Source of the DNA: Acidobacteriota bacterium
GTDB taxonomy: Bacteria; Acidobacteriota; Terriglobia; Terriglobales; Acidobacteriaceae
DNA: 49,200 nucleotides
Reading direction: 5' to 3'
Assembly: GCA_021826695.1 (NCBI GenBank)
Contig: JAKAYS010000004.1
Span: 1 to 49,200 of the forward strand
Shown: one piece after another, positions 8,678 through 16,744 of the stretch
How positions within the stretch are numbered: position 1 is the stretch's first letter
How the letters are laid out: each line of letters begins with the position of its first letter
Position numbers and translations under genes: made by a program
Notes under the pieces: model-generated
Databases searched by the model: none
What the model was told of the DNA's origin: nothing
What the model saw: the letters and a program-made list of their open reading frames with translations, nothing else

Positions 8678-9838
8678 TTAAGCGAAGACCACGCAAACGG
8701 GTGAGTCCAGCGGGTACTGCCTGCCCGTCTCCGACAGCCTTCCCGTATGAGTGTCGCACTGTAACACAACAATGTTTGCGGAATTTTGATTGGCGACCAC
8801 CAGCCATCTGCCCGTGGGATCGAGCGCAAAATGCCGCGGAAATTTCCCTCCGCAGGAGATGTGCTGGATCGACGTGAGATATCCATTCGCAGGATTGACG
8901 ATGAAAACGGCAATCGAGTCGTTGCCACGATTGGACGCATACAGAAAACGTCCATTCGGATGGACTGCGACGGTGGCGGCGGCATCTTCTCCATGAAAGC
9001 CTTTCGGCAGTGTGGAGATGTTCTGGAACCGCGTCAGCGTGCCGCGAGAACTGTCCCAGTGCATTCCATCGACGGTGCTGACAATTTCATTCACGGAATA
9101 CGCCCATCGACGATTGGGATGAAATGTCAGATTGCGCGGACCCGATCCTGGGATGGCGCTGTAAAAAGGCGGATCGTTCGGCGTGATTTTCGCGGTCTTA
9201 GGGTCGAAGCGGTAGACCATGATGCGGTCCAGACCCAGATCGTTGACCAGCAGATAACGATTGTCGGGCGAGACCGTAGTGCAGTGCGTGTGCGCCGCAA
9301 GTTGCCGATCGACATTGACGCTGTGACCTTTGTAATAGACATTGGAGACGTGCTCACTAAGGCTGCCATCGGGCAAGATTCGGAAGCTGGCGAGGCTGCC
9401 GCTGTCATAATTCGCGACAAATAATGTTTGACCTGTGTGGTCTGCCGTAACATTGCAGGGGCCAGTTCCGCCCGACGGGACCATGTTTTTTAACATGAGT
9501 TTCCCAGACGCGGGATGGATCGCGAAGGCGGAAACAGCGCCACTTTGCGCGCCCTGGTAGTTGTCCAGTTCATTCACCGCATAGAGCGCCCTGTGATTTG
9601 GAGCCAGTGCCAGGAAGCTGGGATTGGGGGTTATCGCGGCCAATTCCATCGCGGCCAGTTCCCCGGAATTCGGCAGCCACCGATACGCGTAGACTCCTTT
9701 GCTGGTTGACTTGGTGTAGGTCCCGATGAAGATCCGTTTTTCCCGGGCATCGAGTGCCAACAGCGAATGGCTGGCAAACGGCAGCACAGCTAGACCCGAC
9801 AAAAATTGGCGGCGCGTGAAATTTCTCATCGAGGGCAT
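8678..9838 (-). CDS. Exported lactonase family beta-propeller (6-phosphogluconolactonase-like)
   Basis: A seven-bladed beta-propeller of the Pgl/YbhE lactonase family, 386 residues from ATG 9838. The N-terminus FTRRQFLSGLAVLPFASH is a twin-arginine signal, so it probably hydrolyses a sugar lactone outside the cytoplasm rather than acting as the cytoplasmic pentose-phosphate enzyme. Family features are IGTYTKSTSKGVYAY at the start of blade one, GTGPCNVTADHTGQTLFVAN, SGPRNLTFHPNRRWAYSVNE and FPRHFALDPTGRWLVVANQ. The frame is open to 9934, but the signal peptide argues for ATG 9838 (weak AGGTG upstream) or 9829. It is the first gene of the minus-strand run and diverges from hemE. Confidence 0.82.
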   Translation of the reverse strand: MPSMRNFTRRQFLSGLAVLPFASHSLLALDAREKRIFIGTYTKSTSKGVYAYRWLPNSGELAAMELAAITPNPSFLALAPNHRALYAVNELDNYQGAQSGAVSAFAIHPASGKLMLKNMVPSGGTGPCNVTADHTGQTLFVANYDSGSLASFRILPDGSLSEHVSNVYYKGHSVNVDRQLAAHTHCTTVSPDNRYLLVNDLGLDRIMVYRFDPKTAKITPNDPPFYSAIPGSGPRNLTFHPNRRWAYSVNEIVSTVDGMHWDSSRGTLTRFQNISTLPKGFHGEDAAATVAVHPNGRFLYASNRGNDSIAVFIVNPANGYLTSIQHISCGGKFPRHFALDPTGRWLVVANQNSANIVVLQCDTHTGRLSETGRQYPLDSPVCVVFA

Positions 9839-10038
9839 GGTAGCACCTGCGACCGGCCCGATTCCATCCGCTTGAAACTCTTCCCTGTCGTCTGCGAAGA
9901 TACCCCCGTACACGGTGCTAGTCTTAATTTTCACGGTTTTTATTTAAAGTACTCGGAGAACGCTTGAAGAGTTCCATCCCATCTCTCTCAACAAAGCGCG
10001 CCACGCAATTGGCTGTGGACATTTCAAAGGAAGCACCC
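9839..10038. promoter_or_regulatory. Divergent promoter region, lactonase run and haem operon
   Basis: Two hundred bases separate the start of the minus-strand sugar run (9838) from the hemE start (10039). An A+T-rich stretch at about 9928-9955 is the best promoter candidate for hemE. I see no convincing operator palindrome. Confidence 0.4.
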
Positions 10039-11121
10039 ATGACCGGGGGCAGCCGCTTTCTGCGCGCCTGCCTGCGGCAGCCCGTGGATCGCACGCCGGT
10101 CTGGTTTCTGCGCCAGGCAGGCCGCTACATGCCGGAGTATCAGGCGGTCCGGCGGGAGCACTCGCTGCTGGCGATATGTAAATCGCCAGAGTTGGCTGCT
10201 GAAGTGACGATCACGGCCGCGGAAAAGCTCGACGTCGATGCTGCGATCATTTTCGCCGACCTGCTGCTGCCGCTCGAACCCATGGGGCTGGATTTTGAAT
10301 TCCTCGCAGGGGAAGGACCGGTGGTGCACAAGCCGATTCGCAGCGCCGCGGACATCGGCGCGCTACGCACGGACCGCATCGCCGACCTTGGCTATGTGGC
10401 GGAAGCTATTCGTCGCGTCGAAAAACACTTTGGCGACCGCATGGGAATGATCGGCTTCTGCGGCGCTCCTTTTACGCTGGCCAGTTACATGATTGAAGGC
10501 GGCGGCTCCCGCAACTACATCGAAACGAAACGCCTGATGTACTCCGACCCGGCTGCGTGGCAGGCACTGATGCAGAAGCTGGCGACCGTGCTGGCGGAAT
10601 ATGCCGGACAGCAGGTGCGGGCCGGGGCGGACGTCATCCAGATCTTCGACAGTTGGGCCGGCGCGCTTTCCGTCACGGACTATCGCGAGTATGTGCTGCC
10701 CATCACGCGCCTGCTGGTTGAACAAGTGCGGGCCCTTGGAGTGCCTGTCATTTATTTCGGCGTCGATACTGCGACCCTGTTGCCTACGATGAGGGAAACT
10801 GGCGCAGATGTCATCGGCCTCGACTGGAGGATTCCGCTCGACACTGGCCGGCGCGTCGTCGGCGAGCATTGCGCGGTGCAGGGCAATCTCGATCCCATTG
10901 CGCTGTTTGCGCCGGAAGCGTTGCTGCGCGCGCGCGTTGAAGAAGTTCTGCGCCAGGCGGCGGGACTGCCTGGACATATCTTCAACGTCGGTCATGGCAT
11001 TGTGCCGGGCACGCCGGTAGAAAATGTGCGGAATGTCGTCCGCTGGGTGCGAGAAATCAGCGCGCAAATGCAAGCGGAGCAGTCCCGGAGCATCGGCGCA
11101 ACCACAGCGAGGAAGGTATGA
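10039..11121 (+). CDS. hemE: Uroporphyrinogen decarboxylase
   Basis: Decarboxylates the four acetate side chains of uroporphyrinogen III to give coproporphyrinogen III; cytoplasmic. The 360-residue form from ATG 10039 begins MTGGSRFLRACLRQPVDRTP and carries PVWFLRQAGRYMPEYQ, the arginine-rich substrate-binding signature, then FCGAPFTLASYMIEGG and HGIVPGTPVENV near the end. AAGGAA (10027-10032) lies six bases before this ATG; the frame is open to a TTG at 9964, but those residues are not family-like. The stop overlaps the hemH start by four bases (ATGA, 11118-11121), so the genes are translationally coupled. Confidence 0.95.
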   Translation: MTGGSRFLRACLRQPVDRTPVWFLRQAGRYMPEYQAVRREHSLLAICKSPELAAEVTITAAEKLDVDAAIIFADLLLPLEPMGLDFEFLAGEGPVVHKPIRSAADIGALRTDRIADLGYVAEAIRRVEKHFGDRMGMIGFCGAPFTLASYMIEGGGSRNYIETKRLMYSDPAAWQALMQKLATVLAEYAGQQVRAGADVIQIFDSWAGALSVTDYREYVLPITRLLVEQVRALGVPVIYFGVDTATLLPTMRETGADVIGLDWRIPLDTGRRVVGEHCAVQGNLDPIALFAPEALLRARVEEVLRQAAGLPGHIFNVGHGIVPGTPVENVRNVVRWVREISAQMQAEQSRSIGATTARKV

Positions 11122-12227
11122 CCGAACCTGCTGTGCTCACAGTGGAGGGCCGAAAATTTGCCGTCCTGTTGCTGGCGCATGGGACGCCGGAGACAGTCGA
11201 AGAGATTCCCGAATACCTGAAAAATGTCGTCAGCGGTCGCGCGTTGCCCCAACACGTCGTCGAAGAAATTCAGCATCGTTATGCGCAAATCGGCAAAAGC
11301 CCGTTGACCGAATGGACCATGCAGCAGGCCGCTCTGCTACAGGAGAAAATCAATCTGCCCGTGTACGTTGGCATGCGCAATTGGAAGCCGTACATCACCG
11401 ACACCGTGCGCGCGATGCGGGCCGACGGCGTTACGGACGCTGTTGCGATCTGCCTGGCGCCACAAAATTCACGAACCAGCGTCGGGCTGTATCGCCGTGC
11501 CGCGTATGCGGAGGCGGGGACAGGGCTGCGCTTTCACTTCATCGACGGATGGGCGGACCATCCGCTTCTGGCCGATGCCTTTGCCGAGCGGCTGCGAACG
11601 GTCTGGCGGGAAGCATGTTCCATTGTTGGCGCAAAAGTTCCTGTACTGTTTACGGCGCACAGCGTTCCCTGCCGTACTGTCCAGACGCAGGTAGCCAACG
11701 CATCGCGTCCTGAGCGCGCGGAACTGAATGCGGCAAGTTCAGGGACTATCAGGCCAACAGCGCCGGAGCGTTCCTATGCAGTACCGGGCAGTTCGTCGAC
11801 TGGTCCCGATCCATACGCAGTCGAGACCAAACAAACCGCTGCGTTGGTTGCCCAACGACTTGCCGCGGATGGGCTGACTGAGCAGGATTGGTATTTCGCA
11901 TATCAAAGCCAGGGAATGTCCGGCGGCTCCATGTCCGGCAATTTATGGATTGGCCCGACCGTGGAAGACACACTCCGGGCCATCCAGCAGGAAGGACATC
12001 GCGGCGTGGTCATCCAGCCGATCGGATTTCTGTGCGACCACGTGGAAATTTTGTACGACATCGACATCGCCTTTCAAAAACTGGCGCACAAACTGAATCT
12101 GCAACTCTTTCGACCGGAGTCACTGAACGCGTCGCCATTGCTGATCGAAGCACTCGTAGACTTGAGCGCGCGCGGCATGGAACAGATGTCTGCGACCGCA
12201 CCCACATCGACTTCCACTCCATCATGA
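11118..12227 (+). CDS. hemH: Ferrochelatase family protein
   Basis: Inserts ferrous iron into a porphyrin (protoporphyrin IX, or coproporphyrin III in the coproporphyrin-dependent route). The 369 residues include LLAHGTPET at the start, the metal-site His in LFTAHSVP (His181), QSQGMSGGSMSGNLWIGPT and the late GFLCDHVEILYDIDI with the catalytic Glu (about 310). An unusual Ser/Ala/Pro-rich stretch at about residues 192-228 separates HSVPCRTVQ from DPYAVETKQT, where family members normally have a short loop. The Thr/Ser-rich tail ends in an ATGA overlap with the oxidase gene. Gene order hemE-hemH-hemY is known from several bacterial groups. Confidence 0.92.
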   Translation: MTEPAVLTVEGRKFAVLLLAHGTPETVEEIPEYLKNVVSGRALPQHVVEEIQHRYAQIGKSPLTEWTMQQAALLQEKINLPVYVGMRNWKPYITDTVRAMRADGVTDAVAICLAPQNSRTSVGLYRRAAYAEAGTGLRFHFIDGWADHPLLADAFAERLRTVWREACSIVGAKVPVLFTAHSVPCRTVQTQVANASRPERAELNAASSGTIRPTAPERSYAVPGSSSTGPDPYAVETKQTAALVAQRLAADGLTEQDWYFAYQSQGMSGGSMSGNLWIGPTVEDTLRAIQQEGHRGVVIQPIGFLCDHVEILYDIDIAFQKLAHKLNLQLFRPESLNASPLLIEALVDLSARGMEQMSATAPTSTSTPS

Positions 12228-13714
12228 AACATATCGCCATCATCGGCGGAGGCATTGCCGGAGTTTCCGCGGCGTATGAACTGGCGCTTCAGCAGCGAGC
12301 TGGCGCTCCGGTGGAGTTCACTCTTTTTGAAGCATCGCCTCGTCTGGGTGGCATTGTAGAAACCGTGCGTCAGGATGGTTTCGTCCTGGAATGCGGCCCG
12401 GACAGTTGGGTGGCGGAGAAGCACTGGGCGCGCGATCTGGCGGTCGAGCTTGGCCTGGAAAATGAAATCATCTTTTCTCAGGACGACCGCCGCAGAACCT
12501 ATCTCGCCGAAGGCGACACGCTGAAAGCCATGCCGGACGGCATGCGCATGATGGTGCCGACGCAGTGGGCCAGCGTGCTGCATTCGCCTCTATTCAGTCG
12601 GCAGGCCAAGCTCGCCTATCTGCGCGAACCGAAGCTGGCCGTGCCGTTGAAAGCCAGCGCGCTCGATGCCTCCCATCCCGCTCGCGATGAGTCGGTGCGC
12701 GACTTCGTCTTCCGACACTTTGGCGAAGAGGTGGCCGATACGATGGCGGCGCCTTTGCTTGCTGGAGTGTTCGGCGGAGACATCGCGACCCTTAGCGCCC
12801 GCGCGGTGCTGCCTGCTTTCGTGGCGATGGAACGAGAGCATGGCAGTTTAATTTTGGGCCTGCAAGAGCGTTTGCAAGAACGAATTCAGGCGGGGATTCC
12901 ACCGACACCCATTTTCTCCACGCTGCAAAACGGCCTTGGTGGACTCATCGAGGAAATGGAATCTCACATTCCGGCGAAGAGCATTCGGAGACAAATCCGC
13001 GTTGAGAGGATCGAACGAGTGGAAGAGCATTGGCGGGTTCGCGGAGCTTCTTTACAAGATTCCGCGCAACCAGTATCGGAAGACTTCGACGCCATTCTGG
13101 CAGCGACGCCCACGAAAACAACGGCCCGGCTGCTTGCTCCAGTAGATGCGCGCCTGCCGGAGCTGCTGCCACAGGAGGCTTCTTCGGCCATCGTCGTAGC
13201 GCTCGCGTTTTCCGCAGAGCAGGCCCAGGAGCTACGGATTCCGCGCGGTTTCGGATTTCTTGTGCCGCAGCGTAGCGCAGTCGACTCCGATGGCGGCATC
13301 GAAGCCATCGCGCAGAGGGCGTTGCTGGCCTGCACCTTTGTCGATCAGAAATTTCCATATCGCGCTCCTCCGGGTGCGGTGCTGCTGCGCGCTTTCTTTG
13401 GTGGTCCGCACGCGCCTGCTCTCTTGCAGCAAGACGATGCCACGCTCATATCGCTCGCGCATATTGCGTTGGGGAAATTTTTAGGCAAGCTGCCGGAACC
13501 TGTAATCTCACTGGTTCGACGGTGGCCAGACTCGCTGCCACTTTATGCCGTTGGCCATCTGGAGCGCATCGTGGAACTGGAAGCACGCGTCGCACAAATA
13601 CCGAATGTCCGGTTGATTGGCAATGCATATCGCGGAGTGGGACTGCCGGACCTGATTTACGCAGCCAGAAATGCAGCGCGAGAGATGGCGAACGCGATTT
13701 TACCAGTCCTCTAA
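12224..13714 (+). CDS. hemY: FAD-dependent protoporphyrinogen/coproporphyrinogen oxidase
   Basis: Oxygen-dependent FAD oxidase of the HemY type that aromatises protoporphyrinogen IX or coproporphyrinogen III. ATG 12224 overlaps the hemH stop (12225-12227) and gives 496 residues; the frame is open further upstream inside hemH but that part is not family-like. The dinucleotide motif IIGGGIAGVSAAYEL stands at the N-terminus, followed by LGGIVETV and ECGPDSWVAEK, then GVFGGDIATLSARAVLP and the C-terminal FAD contact GNAYRGVGLPDLI. Whether it acts before or after iron insertion cannot be decided here, because neither hemN/hemF nor hemQ (chdC) is in the window. Confidence 0.9.
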   Translation: MKHIAIIGGGIAGVSAAYELALQQRAGAPVEFTLFEASPRLGGIVETVRQDGFVLECGPDSWVAEKHWARDLAVELGLENEIIFSQDDRRRTYLAEGDTLKAMPDGMRMMVPTQWASVLHSPLFSRQAKLAYLREPKLAVPLKASALDASHPARDESVRDFVFRHFGEEVADTMAAPLLAGVFGGDIATLSARAVLPAFVAMEREHGSLILGLQERLQERIQAGIPPTPIFSTLQNGLGGLIEEMESHIPAKSIRRQIRVERIERVEEHWRVRGASLQDSAQPVSEDFDAILAATPTKTTARLLAPVDARLPELLPQEASSAIVVALAFSAEQAQELRIPRGFGFLVPQRSAVDSDGGIEAIAQRALLACTFVDQKFPYRAPPGAVLLRAFFGGPHAPALLQQDDATLISLAHIALGKFLGKLPEPVISLVRRWPDSLPLYAVGHLERIVELEARVAQIPNVRLIGNAYRGVGLPDLIYAARNAAREMANAILPVL

Positions 13715-13753
13715 AGCGATGTTTCAAAGATGCTGTAGTTGAAAGTCCGGTCC

Positions 13754-13799
13754 GTCATCCTTCGTTCGCCGCGGCGAAGCGACCGGAGTGAAGAATGAC
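13754..13799. repeat. Imperfect palindromic intergenic element
   Basis: GTCATCCTTCG at the left and CGGAGTGAAGAATGAC at the right, around GCCGCGGCGAAGCGA, form an imperfect inverted repeat ending in GTCAT/ATGAC. It lies between the convergent stops of hemY (13714) and the ABC permease (13809). Such GTCATCC...GAATGAC elements are typical dispersed intergenic repeats; it may also act as a terminator. Confidence 0.45.
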
Positions 13800-13808
13800 T
13801 CCCCATCC

Positions 13809-15014
13809 CTACTCGTATTTCAATGCTTCCACAGGGTCCATTTGCGCGGCGCGCGTTGCTGGCAGGGTGCCAAATAAAACACCTACCAGCATGGCCGTCC
13901 CCAAAGAAATCACGACCGACCAGTAAGAAATCGGGATGGGATAGGCGGGAAAAAAGAAGCGAATGGATAGCGGCAGGGCCAGACCAAGCATCGTGCCGAC
14001 CAGTCCCCCGCTCAGCGAAATAAGAATTGCTTCCGCAAGGAACTGCAACTGGATTTCCCGGTACGTCGCCCCCACTGCCTTGCGGATTCCAATTTCACGA
14101 ATCCGCGAGCGGACCGTTGCCAGCATGATGTTCATAATGCCCACGCCGCTGACGACAAGTGTAACCGCGGAAACCAATAAAAGCACCAGCGTGAGAATGT
14201 CTGCAATTTGCCCGGCAGTCTTGACCAGCGCGGTATATTCCTGCACGTCATAGACAGAGTTGGCCCGGTGACGCGACTGGATGACCTTCGCGATCGCACT
14301 TCGCACGCGCGGCGTGTCGCTGAAATCTCGAACGGAAAAAAAGAGTTGTTTTACGGCATCTGTGCCAGTGAAATATCGCGCGACAGGGTAGGGAATCAAG
14401 ATCGTTTGCTTCGCGACCTCTGACATTCCATAGGTATTCACGCTTTCTTTGAACGTCCCAATGATGGTGAACGGAATACCCTTGATGGAAAATCTCCGGT
14501 TGATTGCTTCATCGGCGCTGCCAAATAAGTTCACAGCGAAGGGCACCGTCACTACGGCGACTTTGGCATGGCTGAGAGCGTCCTGATCGTCGAAAAAGCG
14601 CCCGGATAGAACAATCAGGTTGCGCACCTCCTTATATTGGGGAGAAACCCCAAGCACCAGAATGTCTTTTACCTGTCCGTCGCCGAAGCTGATTCGATCA
14701 TGCATCTCCAGCATGGGCGAGGTGGCGACGATGCCGGGCACCTGCTCTTCGACCGCCGTCAAATCGTCCTTGGTCAAATAGTCCTGGTCGGCATTCGGCG
14801 TGCCCGTTCCTCCAGCCTGATAATCGGCGATGATCATATTGGCACCGATACCCTGGATCAGGTTGATGGCATACTGCTTGCCCGTCAGCCCGATGGTGAC
14901 GACCAGAATCACTGACGCCGCGCCCATTACCATGCCCAGAGCAGTCAGCGCGAAGCGCACCTTGTTGGCGCGAAAACTGTCCAGCGCGAGAGTAAGGATC
15001 TCGCTGAGCACCAT
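13809..15014 (-). CDS. ABC transporter permease (MacB/FtsX type)
   Basis: Inner-membrane permease of about 401 residues with the MacB-type layout: one N-terminal transmembrane helix (RFALTALGMVMGAASVILVV), a large periplasmic domain, then three C-terminal helices forming the FtsX domain (near ILTLVLLLVSAVTLVVSGVG, ILISLSGGLVGTMLGLALPL and the last segment before PATRAAQMDPVEALKYE). That ending is the family signature. I use ATG 15014 (MVLSEILTLALDSFRANK), which fits the usual N-terminus; the frame is open to 15077. No ATPase or membrane-fusion partner is adjacent, so the partners are encoded elsewhere. A role in efflux or lipoprotein handling is likely. Confidence 0.82.
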   Translation of the reverse strand: MVLSEILTLALDSFRANKVRFALTALGMVMGAASVILVVTIGLTGKQYAINLIQGIGANMIIADYQAGGTGTPNADQDYLTKDDLTAVEEQVPGIVATSPMLEMHDRISFGDGQVKDILVLGVSPQYKEVRNLIVLSGRFFDDQDALSHAKVAVVTVPFAVNLFGSADEAINRRFSIKGIPFTIIGTFKESVNTYGMSEVAKQTILIPYPVARYFTGTDAVKQLFFSVRDFSDTPRVRSAIAKVIQSRHRANSVYDVQEYTALVKTAGQIADILTLVLLLVSAVTLVVSGVGIMNIMLATVRSRIREIGIRKAVGATYREIQLQFLAEAILISLSGGLVGTMLGLALPLSIRFFFPAYPIPISYWSVVISLGTAMLVGVLFGTLPATRAAQMDPVEALKYE

Positions 15015-15106
15015 GGTCTTCTTGGCGCTGGCCAGTGTACCGGCAAAGGACGGATTGTGTGGGCGGGCAGGGACCATCGCTCAATAAAACCGTGGCGCGT
15101 AACAAA

Positions 15107-15146
15107 GCAGTGGAGAGGGAGAGATAGATTGTCCTGTCCCCACTGC
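15107..15146 (-). terminator. Possible weak terminator hairpin after the nitroreductase gene
   Basis: GCAGTGG (15107-15113) and CCACTGC (15140-15146) form a seven-bp stem with a long loop. On the minus strand the stem is followed by TTTGTTA. It lies about 50 bases after the nitroreductase stop and before the permease start. The long loop makes it a weak candidate. Confidence 0.3.
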
Positions 15147-15198
15147 ACGAAACGCACTCATATTTAGCATACCGCCTACGGTCGTTTGAAAGAGGCAG

Positions 15199-15819
15199 TT
15201 AGAATTGTGCGGGCTGCTCCCATTCTGAAAAAACAAATTCTTTCAGCGGCTTGCGTTCTCTGGGCGCGGTCTCCATGGCCTTCATTGGATCGGGAAGCGT
15301 ATCCACGCTGCCGAAATGGCCCAGGGCTGTTACAGCACCTATCTCATAGTCTGCGGGAATGGCCAGACTTTTCCGTATCTTCTCGTTATCGAATCCTGCC
15401 ATCGAATGGGTGTGGAGACCGAGCGCAGTGGCCTGGAGGGCCAGGTTCGCCGTAGCCGCGCCGGTATCGTGCAAGGCGTGGTGGTTCGGGTTGCCATTCT
15501 TGGCGAATGTCTTTTCCCCCACAGAAAGTATAAGTACAGGCGCGCTCTTCGCCCACGACTGATTGAATTCAACCAGCGCATCGAAAATCTTGTTGTAGGT
15601 TGCATCGCCTTTGCGGCCTATCAGGAAGCGCCACGGCTGTTCATTATAGGAAGAGGCGGCCCAGCGGGCTGCTTCAAACAGCTTTTTCAGGTCTTCCGCA
15701 CTGACGGCGCGGTCCGTAAAAGCTCGTGGGCTCCAGCGACGCAAAATCATTTCCTCCACGCCAGACGTTTTTGGAGCGTGCTTGAGGGACTCGATAGCTA
15801 AGGGGGTGGTTTCGGACAT
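15199..15819 (-). CDS. Nitroreductase family FMN protein
   Basis: A 206-residue FMN-dependent oxidoreductase, cytoplasmic. RRWSPRAFTDRAVS contacts FMN, and AARWAASSYNEQPWRFLIG is the second flavin-binding region. A late segment GAVTALGHFG matches the usual C-terminal part. ATG 15819 is chosen because AAGGAG stands seven bases before it; an upstream in-frame start at 15849 adds ten residues with no support. The substrate is unknown; family members reduce nitro-aromatics, quinones or enones with NAD(P)H. It stands alone between the tRNA gene and the ABC permease. Confidence 0.88.
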   Translation of the reverse strand: MSETTPLAIESLKHAPKTSGVEEMILRRWSPRAFTDRAVSAEDLKKLFEAARWAASSYNEQPWRFLIGRKGDATYNKIFDALVEFNQSWAKSAPVLILSVGEKTFAKNGNPNHHALHDTGAATANLALQATALGLHTHSMAGFDNEKIRKSLAIPADYEIGAVTALGHFGSVDTLPDPMKAMETAPRERKPLKEFVFSEWEQPAQF

Positions 15820-15976
15820 CGATATTCTCCTTACAACAAGAGATGACACGAGAGCGTCGTGCGTTTCAAATTAAGAATTGGTTGCTGCATGGCCGTGGCC
15901 GCACCACCATAAGAATAGTGAAAACAGCCGTATTGGGCCGTCGTACACTGGAAGGAGCGAGCGTGTCCGCCGACGC

Positions 15977-16066
15977 GGAGGGATGTGTGAGCGGTTGAAA
16001 CAGGCGGTCTTGAAAACCGCTTTACCCGCAAGGGTAACGGGGGTTCGAATCCCTCTCCCTCCGCCA
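15977..16066 (+). tRNA. tRNA-Ser (anticodon TGA)
   Basis: A 90-base gene including an encoded CCA. The acceptor strand GGAGGGA (15977-15983) pairs with TCCCTCC (16056-16062), followed by discriminator G and CCA. The anticodon arm is GCGGT-CTTGAAA-ACCGC with anticodon TGA. A long variable arm (ACCC/GGGT, about 16024-16036) is the serine class II feature. The T arm is GGGGG-TTCGAAT-CCCTC with one G-T pair. It decodes UCA and related codons. Confidence 0.95.
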
Positions 16067-16241
16067 TCTACTTGTTTTAGGAAATCCAATAACATCTAAC
16101 ATCCGATAAATACAGAAAATCCCTAGCTGTTTATCTGTCCGGGCCGCAACAGACTGAAAAGACCCGGTGGGTGAGGCGCGGAGAAAGAAACCCTAATCCT
16201 CCTAGGAGTGTGTCGGAGATAGCAGGTTCGTCGTCGGAATT

Positions 16242-16517
16242 TTATATTTCCGCCAGAGCAGTTGGCCGTGATATCCAGATGGTCGTGCCTATCGGGGACG
16301 GGTTCCTACCAGGTCGTGCATGAGGTATTCCGTTCTCCAAGGCGGTCAGCAGTGGAAAGGACTTCCACTCCGACCGGACGTTGTCCAGGCCGCGCAGGCT
16401 GAAGCGCCGGAACCCTCGTCGTTCTTTGATCTGTCCGAAGACCGGCTCGATGATCGCCTTCCTCATCTTGTGAATAGACCGTCCGGCCTCGGTGCGCAGT
16501 TTGCGGTTCAAATCCAA
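16242..16517 (-). pseudogene. Transposase C-terminal remnant (IS1182/DDE type)
   Basis: A minus-strand frame reads NRKLRTEAGRSIHKMRKAII then EPVFGQIKERRGFRRFSLRG, the conserved C-terminal segment around the catalytic Glu of DDE transposases of the IS1182-like type. The catalytic core and N-terminus are missing upstream, and after LDNVRSEWK the family sequence fades within a few residues. It is therefore the decayed tail of an insertion sequence. The DNA at about 16204-16225 (TAGGAGTGTGTCGGAGATAG) could be a relic of the element's end, but that is a guess. It lies between tRNA-Ser and the restriction-modification gene. Confidence 0.7.
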
Positions 16518-16537
16518 CCCCCCGCAGCCAAAACAAA

Positions 16538-16574
16538 CTAAACGACCACCGGCTTTCAGCCGGTGGTCGTTTAG
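16538..16574. repeat. 17-bp perfect hairpin with three-base loop
   Basis: CTAAACGACCACCGGCT (16538-16554), loop TTC, then AGCCGGTGGTCGTTTAG (16558-16574). The stem is perfect, with AAA on the left arm and TTT on the right, so it could end transcription on either strand. It follows the transposase remnant and may be a piece of the mobile element, a REP-like palindrome or a terminator. Confidence 0.7.
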
Positions 16575-16744
16575 GTGAGAGGTTGAGTTCTTTCAGGTGC
16601 TCGTCGGTGATGAATATATCGAGGACAGTGCAACTTGGAAAAAGTTCAGCAGCAGGCGAACTGTGTATTTTTGAACTTAGTAGTTCCTGATTTTATTTTG
16701 ATCGCTCCTCATCCTCAGCGTACCTGTAAACTGCCCATGGGCCC
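16575..16744 (+). promoter_or_regulatory. Leader of the restriction-modification gene
   Basis: An A+T-rich segment (about 16660-16702) precedes the gene. There is no purine-rich ribosome site before ATG 16745; TGTAAACT at 16725-16732 could be a -10 element close enough for a leaderless message. The palindrome CATGGGCCCATG (16736-16747) covers the start codon. These assignments are tentative. Confidence 0.3.

Noticed and set aside
15831-16099. Short open frames on both strands across the tRNA gene
   Set aside because: They overlap tRNA-Ser; GEGFEPP-like peptides are a well-known artefact of translating tRNA genes.
16137-16167. CCGGG/CCCGG pair after the tRNA gene as a terminator
   Set aside because: Only five pairs with a long loop and no T-tract; too weak to list.
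16306-16536. Short frame with GVGFEPQTAHRG near the transposase remnant
   Set aside because: It is out of frame with the transposase similarity and has no start site; taken as a shadow of the remnant.
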